Numbered from the stretch's first letter, positions 1-15,566 are shown. The stretch is 64,000 bases of DNA from Erpobdella octoculata (GCA_963978895.1 OZ022238.1:25022515-25086514), one strand, 5' to 3'. Notes: generated by a model not told the origin, from the sequence alone. Numbers and translations: made by a program.

Positions 1-1542
1 TTGGGTTGATGTATTCGTAGGTCCCACCACTCGGGCGTTTGTCGAAAATAATTATTTCTGTAAAAATGATGACAGTAGGTGTAATTATTTCGTAAATTTT
101 ATACTTTTATTTGAATAGATTTTATTATCCAACAGATTGCTTAAAAACACAAATTATTTTAATATACTTTTTACAAATATGATTTAATTTTAAATTGATT
201 AGACCCAATAACTTTTAGCTATATATTTAACAATAATAATTTTTCTAGTTGAAATACTTTATATTTATAAGGTTGGAGTGCATGATTTGTTTGGCTCATT
301 TCTTCATTTGCCTTGCTTGAGAAACTATTCGATTACTTAAATTCATATATTAAATCTTTTATATTAAGTTGACCGGGTTTGCTTGCTTGCTTGAGCCATA
401 CATTTTGGACCTTATACCAATTAAAAAACCTTCCCGTTATCCAATCAAGTTGAAATTTGGTGGGTTTATTTGTCGTTGCGTATTACAAATTTAATGGAAT
501 TTTGAAATTGATTGGACAAAATGTGAGTGAATTATAAAATAAAATCAATAGACATTTTAAAAAATTTAGAAAAATTAAAACGTTCTATGTAGAAAAAGAA
601 ACTATTAATTTTTGGTTTTTAGAAAAAGTGATATTTAAATTTAAATTTTTGTTTATTCCATATTGATTCAAAAATAGATTATATTTTTAATCTCCACATT
701 CGAGTTGAAATTTGATGGGTTCATTTGTTGCTGCGGATTTTACGTTCTATTAAATTTTCAGATTGATTGGACAACATTTGAGTAAATTATAGAATAAAAT
801 CAATTAAAACTTTAATTTTTTTTAAATTACAAATTTCACGATTTTTCTTAAATTTTATTGGCATAAAAAATAATTCACAGAAACTAAAGACAAAAAAATG
901 ACTACAGCGTTATTTAATCCAAAAAAGCAAACAAAGAAATTCATTAAGTGATGTCAAAAGGTAAGTCCAAAAGGATTTACATCCCGCTAGAAGAGCCACC
1001 CAAGTGCTTTAACAGAATTGATTTGTACAGAGATTTAAATGACTACAGCGAAACAAAAATAAACTTGAGTATAAACGAGGCCCAAAACATTGGATAAAAA
1101 ATTTCTTGAGTATAGTATGTGCAAATTCAGCTTGAAAATAATTAACATTGCGCAGTTCATGGGAGTGAATTTCCGATGATCGGATAAAATAATTATACTC
1201 AAATAATTATATGTAGAGAAACGAACTATGAATTTTTAGTTTATTTAAAGAAAGCTATATTTAATTTTCAAATTGGAAAATTTTAAATTAAAAAGTTGTT
1301 TATTCCATATTTATTCAAAAGTTACTTAAATTTTGAATCTTTACATACTTCACATATTAAGTATTTAGAAAACTGTGGTCAATGTTTTCATATTTGATAG
1401 ACTTACAATCATCAAAAAATATTTTGCAAAAAAATTTTAGTTGCCAAATTACAAGTTATAAAGAATTTTTAAAAAACGAAGTTTTTTACGGTTTTCTTGT
1501 TGTTTAGCTGTTCTAGTTCCACCTCAGATTTTCCTATGGTAC
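1..1542. other. AT-rich intergenic DNA, diverged tandem duplication
   Basis: I see no convincing gene here. Two diverged units of about 255 bp lie in tandem: the stretch around 445-540, beginning GTTGAAATTTGGTGGG, reappears around 700-800 as GTTGAAATTTGATGGG. The phrase GATTGGACAA followed by a run ending in AAAATCAAT is shared by both. The units resemble the non-coding body of an old repeat. The rest is poly-A/T-rich. Confidence 0.6.
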
Positions 1543-2421
1543 TTAAATTTTTTTAACAGACAAAATCTGATCCATATCAGCCTCACAAATCCCTTTATCT
1601 TTAGATAAAAATTTGGCCTCTTCGGTGTCTTTATCTTTGTATACAAATTTCAGAAAATCAGCCGAAACTTTATCCTCTTTTACTTCAACAATTTTGCCTA
1701 CATAATAGGTTTTTGAGTCAAAAAAAATATTCAAAAAGACACCAATCCCCTATTTCTATCTTGACGCTGTCAATGTTAAAATGAGGATCTTTACTGGTGA
1801 GCATATTTTTGAATGTTGATTTCCCGTCAGGCTCGATGTCTGGGAAGCTTTTAGAAATATCCCTTCTTGCTGCAAGTTTTGATGTTTTTAACTTGCATCT
1901 CCTCAAATCTCTTTCTGTCCTTTCTTTCTGCAAAACATTCTTTACAGGAGTATCTGTCAATATGGTAGAAGACAGTTTCTTCCGACCCCCGCCTCGTTTG
2001 CGAGCTGCAGCTTTCGGAAAAGGGCGGATCATCTGAAGCGTTTCCGATAACTCTGATCCACTGGGTTCGACAACGACCATAGAGCTGTTGGGAGTTTGAA
2101 CTTCTTCTTTAGTCACTATTCCATAAACAAGCTGTTGTGGTGTAAACAAGATGTCTGTAGCAAGAGGATCTGGATTTGGAAGCAGATCATCTGTATTTTG
2201 AAGCGATACATCGGGATTTTGAAGCGGTACATCGGGATTTTGAAGCGGAACATCTGGATTTTGAATGTTCTACTCACTTGGTGCTTCTCAGCTGCAGATT
2301 TAACTGGCAAGCAAGCTTTCAAAACATCTTCTACTGCTCTTTCCATGTTTTTCTGGGACCATCCCCCCTTCACAGCTGTAGATAGTCTGTTTCTCATTCT
2401 GAAACATAACCATAACAACAT
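1543..2421 (-). pseudogene. pogo/Tigger-like transposase relic, internally deleted
   Basis: Read on the minus strand. The N-terminal piece (from about 2421) carries a psq-like helix-turn-helix segment (RLSTAVKGGWSQKNMERAVE, then KSAAEKHQVS). After a junction it continues in another frame with a 7-residue repeat (NPDVPLQ), then the basic tail typical of pogo/CENP-B-like transposases (IRPFPKAAARKRGGGRKK, followed by ILTDTPVKN). A last block (KIEIGDWCLFEY, then YYVGKIVEV) resembles the C-terminal extension found in many pogo-like proteins. The whole DDE catalytic core is absent, so this is a deletion derivative. A further frameshift lies at an 8-A run near 1720-1728. The family call rests on the HTH and tail patterns as I know them. 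A spliced structure is possible, since GTGAGT follows the HTH at about 2272, but no catalytic exon is visible nearby. Confidence 0.6.
2190..2264 (-). repeat. 21-bp in-frame coding repeat
   Basis: Three to four copies of a 21-bp unit (GGGATTTTGAAGCGGTACATC on the plus strand) encode repeated NPDVPLQ on the minus strand inside the transposase relic. The unit length is a multiple of three, so the frame is kept. Confidence 0.8.
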
Positions 2422-3280
2422 TAAGTAGTGATTAATATGTATATGTCTTTAATTTATTAAACAATTTCATTATATTACATTAACATTTTGATCAATAATG
2501 AACCTAAACACATTTATGAACATTTAAACATTCAGCAATACTGAATAACTATGGTCATTAAGTACGACCTTACAGTGGTCATTTAGTACGAACCGAGATG
2601 TACGAGCATTTTAGTCTGCAACGAGCAAAATAATAATTTTTGACATCCAAACTTTAGATTAAAATATTAATCAAACATCTCTTTATTTACTAAAAAAATC
2701 TTACAAAATATAAACTTAAATATTTGATAAGAATAGAATAGTTCTGACCTGACTCGTTTTCACTTTTTCGTGCGAAAAAACAAAAAGCTCTATAAATGCT
2801 GAACGAAATACACGAGACACAAAAGAACAACACGGAACAAAGAGTTCATATATATACGCATTTTAAAACAGAGATGGGCGTAAAAAATAATTTAGCAAAT
2901 GAGAAAATCTCAGTGTCCGTTTTGTACAGTGTCTATTCAGTCCGGTTCTCCCCTACTCACCTTCTGGGTCATAGTCTTGATTTTATTCGAAATCAGCAAG
3001 GAGCGTGGTAATATCTTCCTCGGAACATTATTTTATTTCTTTATCGGTCATGCACAAGCTTCGTCGTTCTACAACGCTTACATTAACTTGCGTTGTTGTT
3101 TCTTGTTGGTTTCATCGAATTTTATAAAGCTTTCTTAAGTCACTTTCAATGGTTATAAAATGTTCATTTTTTGCATGCTGGTGTATATCTAGAGAAAATA
3201 TATTAATCCATTTTTATATTTAAAAAAAATTAAAAAAGATGTTAATTCTAAAAAATGAAACATAATAAAAAATATATTTG
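2422..3280. other. no gene recognised
   Basis: AT-rich sequence. The phrase TGGTCATTAAGTACGA near 2551 recurs as TGGTCATTTAGTACGA near 2576. Open frames around 2800-3140 have no recognisable motif and look like chance. Confidence 0.5.
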
Positions 3281-3281
3281 A

Positions 3282-3592
3282 AAAACAACGCTTATATACA
3301 AATGTACTAAAAGCTTAAAATATAAAGTATAAAATATATTTTCTTTTCAGACAACGCTCGTATACTAATGTACTAAAAGGTTAAAAATAATATTAAAATG
3401 CAGATATTAGCAGTTTTTGAACTTAACGTTTCGTTTGGAAAATTAAAGCGGGCGATAGTAGATTATAGATATTATATAGATAACGCCTAACGCTCTTATC
3501 TTCAAAACGAAAAGTTTAGTTAAAAAATATGAATATGTACACTTTATTATTATTTTTAACTTTTTAGCACATTAGTATACAAGCGTTGTTTA
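3282..3592. mobile_element. hairpin MITE-like element
   Basis: The left end (AACAACGCTTATATACAAAT) is mirrored at the right end, whose reverse complement reads AACAACGCTTGTATACTAAT. A second left-arm copy starts near 3352. The inverted complementarity runs inward (TTAACGTTTCGTTTGGAA against TTCAAAACGAAAAGTTTAG), so most of the element could fold into one long hairpin centred near 3465. It has no coding capacity. The superfamily is unknown because no clear target duplication could be read. Confidence 0.6.
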
Positions 3593-3859
3593 AAAAAATA
3601 TTTTTTTTCATTTTATATTATTTGTTATTTTTTAGTGTTTACTTTTTATAAATCTAACTATTATTTATATTTTAATTATTTTTTATTTTGTAGTGTTCAA
3701 ATTTTTTTAAATCTAAAAACGGAATAATGTATTTAATGGCACCCATCAAAGTACTAACCGAGCTCGAGGTTGCTTAAATTCGTTGATCGGACGAGACGCG
3801 GTCTTTTCAAAAACAACGTTTGCGCTGAAACAAACATCAAACAAACAAAAAACATTGCA

Positions 3860-5510
<1,651 letters not shown>

Positions 5511-5714
5511 CATCACATATAGGATGTCCCAGTACATATTTCTCGTCGTAGGTTTCTATGAGCTCAAGCATCCCAAATTTAGCACTATTTCCCAAATCTG
5601 GGCCAAATTGAAAATTTAGCTTCTGATTGTGAAGAGCTCTGATATAAAATTTCTTGTTTGATCCTAGTTCTAGATCTTTAATTATTTCATTCAAATTCTC
5701 AGATTTAATCACAA
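5511..5714 (-). CDS. candidate internal exon of an unidentified gene
   Basis: On the minus strand a pyrimidine-rich acceptor (TTGTTTATTCACACAG) precedes an open 204-nt segment that ends at a good donor (GATG|GTAAGA). The peptide has ordinary globular composition (for example KFYIRALHNQKLNFQFGPDL, then YDEKYVLGHPICDG). I do not recognise the family. No neighbouring exons were found, so it may be one exon of a gene with long introns, or a stranded relic. Confidence 0.4.
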
Positions 5715-6147
5715 CTGTGTGAATAAACAAAATTTAATTATAAAAGAGTAATGCATCAAAAACTATTAAACAAATGTAAATCCTCTGTAGTTATTTATGT
5801 AAATCGTCTATACTGAAGTAAAGCTGGTACTATAAAAAACAATTTAAGGTGGTCCTTGAAACGAAATCATTTTTTGAAATGTTAAGCTCCTACTTTTTTA
5901 AAATGTTTTTTGGGTAACAAGAAAGTCTGCAAAAAATATTTCTTTAATCAGACAATGTTGTGAGCATAGCAAATATAAAAAAACCGATTACAATTATTTT
6001 GAAAAAGTAATTCATTACATGCCTTGATTAACTTTCACTTGTCCACGGACGTTTTTAAGGTCAGCAGATAATTATAAGATTACCTACTTAAAAAAAAATG
6101 TATTGCTTAATTGAAAAAAAAATAAAAAATTAAAGAAGTATATTAAT
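5715..6147. other. no gene recognised
   Basis: AT-rich spacer, no coding or repeat signal that I can support. Confidence 0.5.
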
Positions 6148-7600
6148 AAAGGGTGTCACGACAAAACGTTCACAGACAAAATGTTCAACGACAAAATGTT
6201 TCCGACAAAACGTTCACGACACAACGTTCACGACAAAATGTTCACAGACAAAATGTTCACAGACAAAACGTTCACAGACAAAATGTTCAACGACAAAATG
6301 TTCACGACAAAACGTTCACGACACAACGTTCACGACAAAATATTCACGACAAAATGTTCACAGACAAAATGTTCACAGACAAAATGTTCACAGACAAATT
6401 GTTCAACGACAAAATGTTCACGACAAAACGTTCACGACACAACGTTCACGACAAAATGTTTACGACGATTGCAACTTTTAAATTTAGTTTAGTTTTAAAG
6501 GATAAAATATTTTGTGTTTCACAAAATGAGCACAAATAAAACGTTAACAATAGTAAATGCAATGTTAATTTCCTCTTTGATACCCCTAACTCAAACGGCA
6601 ACCAGATGAGTATGGATCGGAGGACTGTAAACTGTTTCAGCAAGAAGGAAAAAAACAGATGAAATGAGATAGCTATAATAGGAAAATACAATTGGTTAAT
6701 AATTTGAAATCGTTTGAATTTTCAATTTCAATTAAGCAAACGACGTAAATATGGTTTGTTGGCTGTATTCTAAAGATTAAAAAGTTAAGGGTATCCAAGA
6801 GAAAATTAACCAGCTAGTTAATAAATGGAACGATGATTAAAAGGGTCAAAATATGAAATCTTTATTAACTCCGATTAAAAAAAAAGAAATGCAATTAATA
6901 GATTTATTTGATGTTTCAATTTTAATTAAGTGAACGACAGAAAAAAGCCTTGATCGTTGTAGCCTAGGGATTAAGAAGTTATCGGCTTCCAAGAGCAATA
7001 TAGCCTCATTTAATTAGCTAATTAACGTAAGGGTGACATGGGTAAAGCAGCATGCAGCTACTTGCGTTTTTCAACTAGAATTGAAAATACATCTCTAGCA
7101 ATTAAAAACTAAAAAGTTAGGCTATCCAAAAGCAAATTAATCGGCATTAACTAGTTAATAAATGGAACGATGATAAAAAGGATCAAAATATGGATGAAAA
7201 AGAAAAAAGCCAAATAGCTATAACTCCATACAATTATTTATTTATTGAAGATCATTTGATGTTGCCAATACGGATTAGTTTCATGCTGTCATGCCCATAT
7301 ACTTTGCTTAGGTAAATAAAATGGTGAATAGACACATCACAAAAAATGACTTAATAATTAGTTTGCAAGCGATCTTGACATAATAAAACAACAATTTTTT
7401 TTGTTCAGTGTGAACATTTTATCGGGAACGTTTTGTCGTGAACGTTTTGTCGTTGAACATTTTGTCGTTGAACATTTTGTCGTTGAACGTTTTGTCTGTG
7501 AACGTTTTGTCGGTGTTCATTTTGTCGTGAACGTTGTGTCGTGAACGTTTTGTCGTTGAACATTTTGTCGTTGAACGTTTTGTCTGTGAACGTTTTGAAT
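6148..7600. mobile_element. non-autonomous element with minisatellite inverted repeats
   Basis: The left arm (about 6153-6465) is built from short units such as GACAAAATGTTCAC and GACAAAACGTTCAC. The right arm (about 7408-7597) holds the reverse complement, GTGAACGTTTTGTC and GTTGAACATTTTGTCG. Between them lie about 940 bp without coding capacity but with internal duplication: TAATAAATGGAACGATGAT occurs near 6818 and again near 7159. The layout is that of a DNA transposon derivative whose terminal inverted repeats consist of subterminal repeats. The right end abuts the broken integrase of the Gypsy relic. I could not read a target duplication. Confidence 0.6.
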
Positions 7601-7619
7601 ACTTTTTGTCTTTTTAGTA

Positions 7620-10989
<3,370 letters not shown>

Positions 10990-11012
10990 TTATACAAACA
11001 TATATATATATA

Positions 11013-11594
11013 TAACAGTATGTATGTTGGTTTGTCTGTCCGCAACATTTTGCAATCGAATTTTAAGCCCGCTACACACTGAAAACTGCGCCCAGAAATT
11101 ATGTTAATTTATGCACGTCCAGATTGTAGAGCCAGTTTTTGCCGGCCGATGCATGTTCTATTCTCTCCAGGACTGGTTGAGAAAACTCACGTTCTGATTG
11201 GATGATGAGTTTGTTTACTTTTATTTTAAAAAAATAGTAGTTACGATAGAGTCGACCGATGATAAAGTGCTTGAATTGATCCTCCCCGGTCATCAGCTAT
11301 TTTTTGGAGGCAAAAGTATATAGATTTTGATTTTTAGAAAGATTTTGGAAAATCTACCTCATACATTTTAATTAAAAAAAACTGTTATAAAGTCTTTTAC
11401 CAAAATGGCAAAAGTGTATAGACTTTTTATATAAAATAAATAAAGACAGTTTTAGAATTTTTTTTGAATATGTACCTCGGACTACCCTCTCCGGTCATCA
11501 GCTATTTAAATCCATAAACCGCCATAATACATTTAATATAAAAGCTCAAATGATTAAAAAATTTCACTCATCAAAATAAAAAGAACTTTACATC
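11013..11594. other. no gene recognised
   Basis: No coding signal. CCGGTCATCAGCTATTT occurs twice (near 11287 and 11491), which hints at an old internal duplication. Confidence 0.5.
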
Positions 11595-12006
11595 ATGAAA
11601 AATACATTAAAAAAAACAACGTATCATTTTGACCTGATGCAAGTTAACGAAGAAGTTTCATTAGAAGAACTTAATAGAACACTTCAAAAATTAACAAAAA
11701 TGAAAGCCGCCCCAGACCCAGATCGAATTAATTATGAAGTTTTATTCAAACTATCAGAGCCAAATCGTAAAACCTTTCTTTTCATTATGAACAAATCTGT
11801 CTTCTGGAAAACTGTCCAGAAGCTGTAAATCATCAATAGTTATTCCTATTCCAAAATCTAATCAGCCTAAAAATTTCTCAATTTCTTATTGCTTTATCTC
11901 TCTCACTTCATCAATATGCAAATCAATAGAAAAAATTGTCAAAATAAATTATCGTTTTTTCTCGAAAAACATGAACTATTGAAAACAGAGCAGTTTGGAT
12001 TTAGAA
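11595..12006 (+). pseudogene. non-LTR reverse transcriptase fragment (Jockey/I-like)
   Basis: The plus-strand translation has the RT N-terminal blocks: SLEELNRTLQKL, then KMKAAPDPDRINYEVLFKLS (standing for KAPGPDGI), then SIVIPIPKSNQPKNFS, ISLTSSICKSIEKIV, and a shifted-frame LEKHELLKTEQFGFRN. Stops and frameshifts interrupt it and no palm motif follows. The order of blocks is that of LINE RTs. The Jockey/I assignment is only by general resemblance. Confidence 0.75.
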
Positions 12007-12533
12007 ACATAGCTGCTTATTTCTTTCTTTTGAGAGCCTTTCGTTTCGCGTCGGTGTCATAGATTCGGATTTCCATGATGAATAATTTTTAAGCAGCTCC
12101 TTGAAATCGTGAAGTTGGTTAATCCATGGCATACACCAGGGGCGCCTATCCTCTCTGGCTGCTGAAAGCAGACCCCCTCTTTTTTTTATCCGTCTTCTCT
12201 CCGTTTCAAATGTAAGTTGAAACAAAAAGAAATGTATGCCATACACATGAGGTCGTTTGTTTCTGTCACATAGACAGTTCAGCTGCTTTTATACAGACGG
12301 CCAGCTTTGGATTTTTTTGCAGCAAAGCTAGTTTGAAACTTACCATCTATTTTTAAGGTTTGTCACCGACAATCAACAAACTAAGCCTCCTTAAAGCAGA
12401 CATTACTACACTCGAAGGATGTTTGATTTTTTGCTAGAGTTAGTTACACGCTAGATGGCTGTAGGCAAATTTCTATATACGCTCACAGGCACACAAAGAA
12501 ATTGACCGGAGACACTCTATAACTATAAATATT
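12007..12533. other. no gene recognised
   Basis: A minus-strand open frame at 12001-12246 contains RRPWCMPWINQ, which is faintly reminiscent of the N-terminus of Harbinger nucleases, but this is too weak to call. The rest shows nothing I can support. Confidence 0.4.
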
Positions 12534-12770
12534 CAGTGATGGGCAAAAGTTAACTAAAAAACTACTAGCTAATAGTTTAAATAATTTTTTTTAATTAACA
12601 GCAAAGTTTAACTAAGTCAAAAAGTTTTGTTAAAGTGATAGTTTAACTATTTTTTTAGTTGCTAACTAAAAAGTTCAATTAATAAAATTTAGTTGCTTAA
12701 AAAAATTTAAATGAAACTTAATATTTATCAGTTCTTGGGTTTATACCTTATTATGTTTTGTTTACAAAAA
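12534..12770. mobile_element. possible hAT-like terminal segment
   Basis: CAGTGATGGGCAAAAGTTAA at 12534 has the look of a hAT-family terminal inverted repeat, followed by repeated AGTTAACT-type sequence. Related (anti)parallel AACT/AGTT-rich sequence resumes at about 16040-16190, beyond the LTR insertion, so the LTR element may have landed in it. No matching right terminus was found. Confidence 0.3.
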
Positions 12771-12775
12771 CTTCT

Positions 12776-12903
12776 TGTAAAATACTATTTATTTATTATA
12801 AACACAACAGTTCCTATTATTATAAAACACAACAGTTACTTCTCGCCTCCGGCTCGCTACAGTTGATAATCGGAAACTCAAAACATAGAACCAATACACT
12901 ACA
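12776..12903 (-). repeat. 3' LTR (128 bp)
   Basis: Starts TGTAAAATAC and ends CACTACA as read on the plus strand. Identical to the right-hand LTR. Contains two copies of AACACAACAGTT. Short for a Gypsy LTR. Confidence 0.97.
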
Positions 12904-12915
12904 TCCCTCCCCTTC
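12904..12915 (-). promoter_or_regulatory. polypurine tract
   Basis: Read on the minus strand, GAAGGGGAGGGA lies directly against the 3' LTR, where the plus-strand primer for reverse transcription is expected. Confidence 0.8.
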
Positions 12916-12939
12916 TACAAATATTAAATGTTCAGTCAA

Positions 12940-15339
12940 TTAAGCAACGTATTGTTCAAGATATCGTGGACGAGTTCGAATCCTCCCAGAACGTCTTGGC
13001 TGTCCGCTTCCTATTTCCGGTGTGTCTGCGTCCGCCTGATCCTGATCTTCCATAGCCTCTTCTTCAAAAGCCTGTTTCTGTTCTGGTGCATCGTCCTCCA
13101 AGGCAACCTCCTCGTGTTCTGAAGACTCTGCCGATGATCTGTACTTTTTCACGTGAGCAACGTTCCGACGATATGTTACTCCTTCATCTGACATCACAAC
13201 CAGCTCGCTACCTCGTCGCTCAACAACTGTGAACAACTTTGGGTTGAAAGTTAGAGACAATTTGTTCTGTGGTTTCTGCTGCAGCATCACTGTGTCGCCC
13301 AGTTTGATGTCACTGAAATTCGCCTTTCGTTTAAAATCTGCATGCAGTTTTCCTTCCTCTTTCTTTTTATGATCTCTGGTGCGAATATCCAGGTCTGATT
13401 TCGTACCACTTGTACAGGCTTCATAGTCAGGCAATTTGCAACGGATTTTCCTGCCGAATAGCATCTCAGCAGGGGAAGTTCCAGTCGTGGAGTGGGGTGT
13501 TGTTCGGTATGCCATTAAAAATTTGTTTAACTCACATTTCAATCGCAGCCCTTGAAGTTCACAGGTTTTCAAGAATTTTAACAGAGTACGGTTTTGACGT
13601 TCCACTTCTCCATTTGATTCTGGCCAGAAGGGAATGCTGGTTCGATGTTCAATTCCTGCACTATGTAAGTAATTTTGGAATTCTACTGCCTTGAAATTGG
13701 GTGCATTGTCAGTTTTTATTGATATCGGAAAACCATGAACGGCGAAAATATCATCGAGCCATCTAATAATGTTTGTAGATGTAGTTGACTTGAAAACTCT
13801 TACTTCAAAGTAGCGACTATAATAATCAATAACTACTAATAAGTAATCACCATTGGGTAAAGGACCAAGCAAATCGGTCGCTAGGTGCTGCCAGGGTCCC
13901 TCTGGCAATTCAGTACGTGTCATAGGTACTGGATGTGATGGTGGACTAACCAACTGACACTCGTGACAAGAACGACAAGTGTTTTCTGCCATCTGGTCCA
14001 TTCCAGGCCACCACACTTTAGTACGCAGTCTGGCTTTTGTTTTTACTATTCCCTGGTGTCCTTCATGTGCCAGCAAAATGACTTTTTTTTGTAAAGATTT
14101 TGGTATTATTATTCGCGTGCCACGTAAAACAATTTTGCCGATGGTTGAAATTTCATTTCTCGTAGCTTTGATGCTCGCACAACACTGACTCCAATCACCG
14201 GATTTCACAGCTTTTCTAACTTTCTGAAGGTCTGTATCAACGTCACTCTCGGTTTCTATTGTCTGTATTGGGATAGCACACAATGCAGCATTCTCAGTAA
14301 CAAATCGAATGTATTCCTCAGCCCGGTTGGTAGGAGAGCATTTCGTTTCGGTTAGTCTTGACAACGCGTCGGCAATGTTTTCTTTACCAGGACGATAAAT
14401 TACCTTGAAGTCGTATGGCTGGAGACGCAAAACCCAACGTTCAATTCTTGCCGATGGTTTCGATCGTTTTCCATAAATTACTTCCAGTGGTCGGTGATCA
14501 GTTATTAATAAGAACTGTATTCCTCCTAGATATATATGGAATCTTTCACAAGCCCAGACGAGTGCAAGTGCTTCTTTTTCAGTTTGTGAGTAGCGACGTT
14601 CAACCTCCGTCAAGCTACGGCTTGCATAACTGATTACTCGACGTTCATGATTTTGCCACTGTACCAGTACTGCACCCAGGCCAACGGGACTTGCATCTGC
14701 TATTACCTCAGTCTTAGAATTTTTATCAAAATATGCATTTATTATATAAAAATAAACAGCATTTATTTCCCGAGATGGCGCCATCAAATCAATCTTCTGC
14801 ATGGCGGCAACTTGGCATTCAGCTGCCTCTTTAGCTCTCGCGATGTCCAGAGTTTGCGTGAGTGTCACTTCACGTCTTTCCAACAATTGTTTTCGTAACC
14901 CTGTAGAATGACATTGAGCGATCACCTGGTCTCGAATGAAATCATCCTTTTGGTTGCCGAACTCGCACAGGTCTGCTTGTTGTCTGAGCCGAGTAACGAA
15001 CTGAACAATCGATTCTGTGGGCTCTTGTGTTAGCTGGCGAAACGAATATCTTTCAAACGGAATGTTGACAAGCGGTTTGAAATATTCGTCAAGAGCTTTC
15101 TCTGCCTTGGCGTATACATCGGCGCCGTCCGTCGGTTCTGGCAAGGTCTCGAAAATATCCTGTACGTCGAGGCCGGCTGTGTGCAGCAGTAAAGCTTTCT
15201 TTTGTTCAGCTAGGGTTACACCCTTCGCCAACAGAAAGTAATCGAATGATCTTTTCCACCGCCGCCATCTTTGGCCCAGCGTGGCATTTTCTGATTTACA
15301 ATCGAACGGGAAGATCGACGAAAGTTCGTTTGACATCAT
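12940..15339 (-). CDS. Gag-RNase H-integrase fusion polyprotein
   Basis: One uninterrupted 799-residue frame. Residues 1 to about 195 are a mag-like Gag/capsid region (RWRRWKRSFDYFLLAKGV, then QEPTESIVQFVTRLRQQA). At about residue 196-203 it passes straight into RNase H (VIADASPVGLGAVLVQ, then SQTEKEALALVWACERFHIY, then TDHRPLEV). Integrase follows, with the HHCC finger (HEGHQG, CRSCHEC) and the D,D,E core (LATDLLGPL, KTDNAPNF, PESNGEVERQNR), and the tail ends in RRSGRIRTRPRYLEQYV. Zinc knuckle, protease and RT are missing, apparently by one in-frame deletion. The junction near 14735-14765 holds two copies of AATAAATGC, compatible with template switching. The first ATG pair is used as the start because it lies just downstream of the PBS. 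Confidence 0.93.
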   Translation of the reverse strand: MMSNELSSIFPFDCKSENATLGQRWRRWKRSFDYFLLAKGVTLAEQKKALLLHTAGLDVQDIFETLPEPTDGADVYAKAEKALDEYFKPLVNIPFERYSFRQLTQEPTESIVQFVTRLRQQADLCEFGNQKDDFIRDQVIAQCHSTGLRKQLLERREVTLTQTLDIARAKEAAECQVAAMQKIDLMAPSREINAVYFYIINAYFDKNSKTEVIADASPVGLGAVLVQWQNHERRVISYASRSLTEVERRYSQTEKEALALVWACERFHIYLGGIQFLLITDHRPLEVIYGKRSKPSARIERWVLRLQPYDFKVIYRPGKENIADALSRLTETKCSPTNRAEEYIRFVTENAALCAIPIQTIETESDVDTDLQKVRKAVKSGDWSQCCASIKATRNEISTIGKIVLRGTRIIIPKSLQKKVILLAHEGHQGIVKTKARLRTKVWWPGMDQMAENTCRSCHECQLVSPPSHPVPMTRTELPEGPWQHLATDLLGPLPNGDYLLVVIDYYSRYFEVRVFKSTTSTNIIRWLDDIFAVHGFPISIKTDNAPNFKAVEFQNYLHSAGIEHRTSIPFWPESNGEVERQNRTLLKFLKTCELQGLRLKCELNKFLMAYRTTPHSTTGTSPAEMLFGRKIRCKLPDYEACTSGTKSDLDIRTRDHKKKEEGKLHADFKRKANFSDIKLGDTVMLQQKPQNKLSLTFNPKLFTVVERRGSELVVMSDEGVTYRRNVAHVKKYRSSAESSEHEEVALEDDAPEQKQAFEEEAMEDQDQADADTPEIGSGQPRRSGRIRTRPRYLEQYVA

Positions 15340-15351
15340 TATTTCTAATTT

Positions 15352-15364
15352 ATCCTCGTCGCCA
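15352..15364 (-). promoter_or_regulatory. primer binding site, tRNA-Ser type
   Basis: On the minus strand TGGCGACGAGGAT begins one base after the 5' LTR. It is complementary to the 3' end of serine tRNA(GCT), as I recall that tRNA's terminus (ATCCTCGTCG plus CCA). Serine tRNA priming fits the mag lineage. Confidence 0.8.
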
Positions 15365-15365
15365 A

Positions 15366-15493
15366 TGTAAAATACTATTTATTTATTATAAACACAACAG
15401 TTCCTATTATTATAAAACACAACAGTTACTTCTCGCCTCCGGCTCGCTACAGTTGATAATCGGAAACTCAAAACATAGAACCAATACACTACA
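15366..15493 (-). repeat. 5' LTR (128 bp)
   Basis: Same 128 bases as 12776-12903. It would hold the promoter of the element, although no classical TATA/initiator is obvious. Confidence 0.97.
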
Positions 15494-15566
15494 CTTCTTT
15501 TTCAACTCTAGAGCCTGGCCGTGTAGAGGGTAGTATATAGGCTAGGAATCAATAAAGAATAGGATG

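Larger units (their letters stand above)
12771..15498 (-). mobile_element. young non-autonomous mag-like Ty3/Gypsy LTR element
   Basis: A complete insertion. The direct 5-bp duplication CTTCT flanks it at 12771-12775 and 15494-15498. The two 128-bp LTRs (12776-12903 and 15366-15493) are identical base for base, run TG..CA, and mark a very recent integration. The element is in minus orientation. The order is 5' LTR (right), PBS, one ORF, PPT, 3' LTR (left). At 2718 bp it is roughly half the size of a full Gypsy element, because protease, reverse transcriptase and the Gag zinc knuckle are missing. It must have been copied by proteins supplied in trans. Confidence 0.95.

Noticed and set aside
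6153..6539. Regular spaced repeats at 6.15 kb, 34.4 kb and 49.9 kb looking at first like a CRISPR array
   Set aside because: The units are contiguous or variable with no unique spacers, there are no cas genes, and the context is eukaryotic.
12001..12246. Minus-strand frame with RRPWCMPWINQ, considered as a Harbinger nuclease N-terminus
   Set aside because: Only one short phrase resembles the family, and no DDE blocks or MYB partner are nearby.
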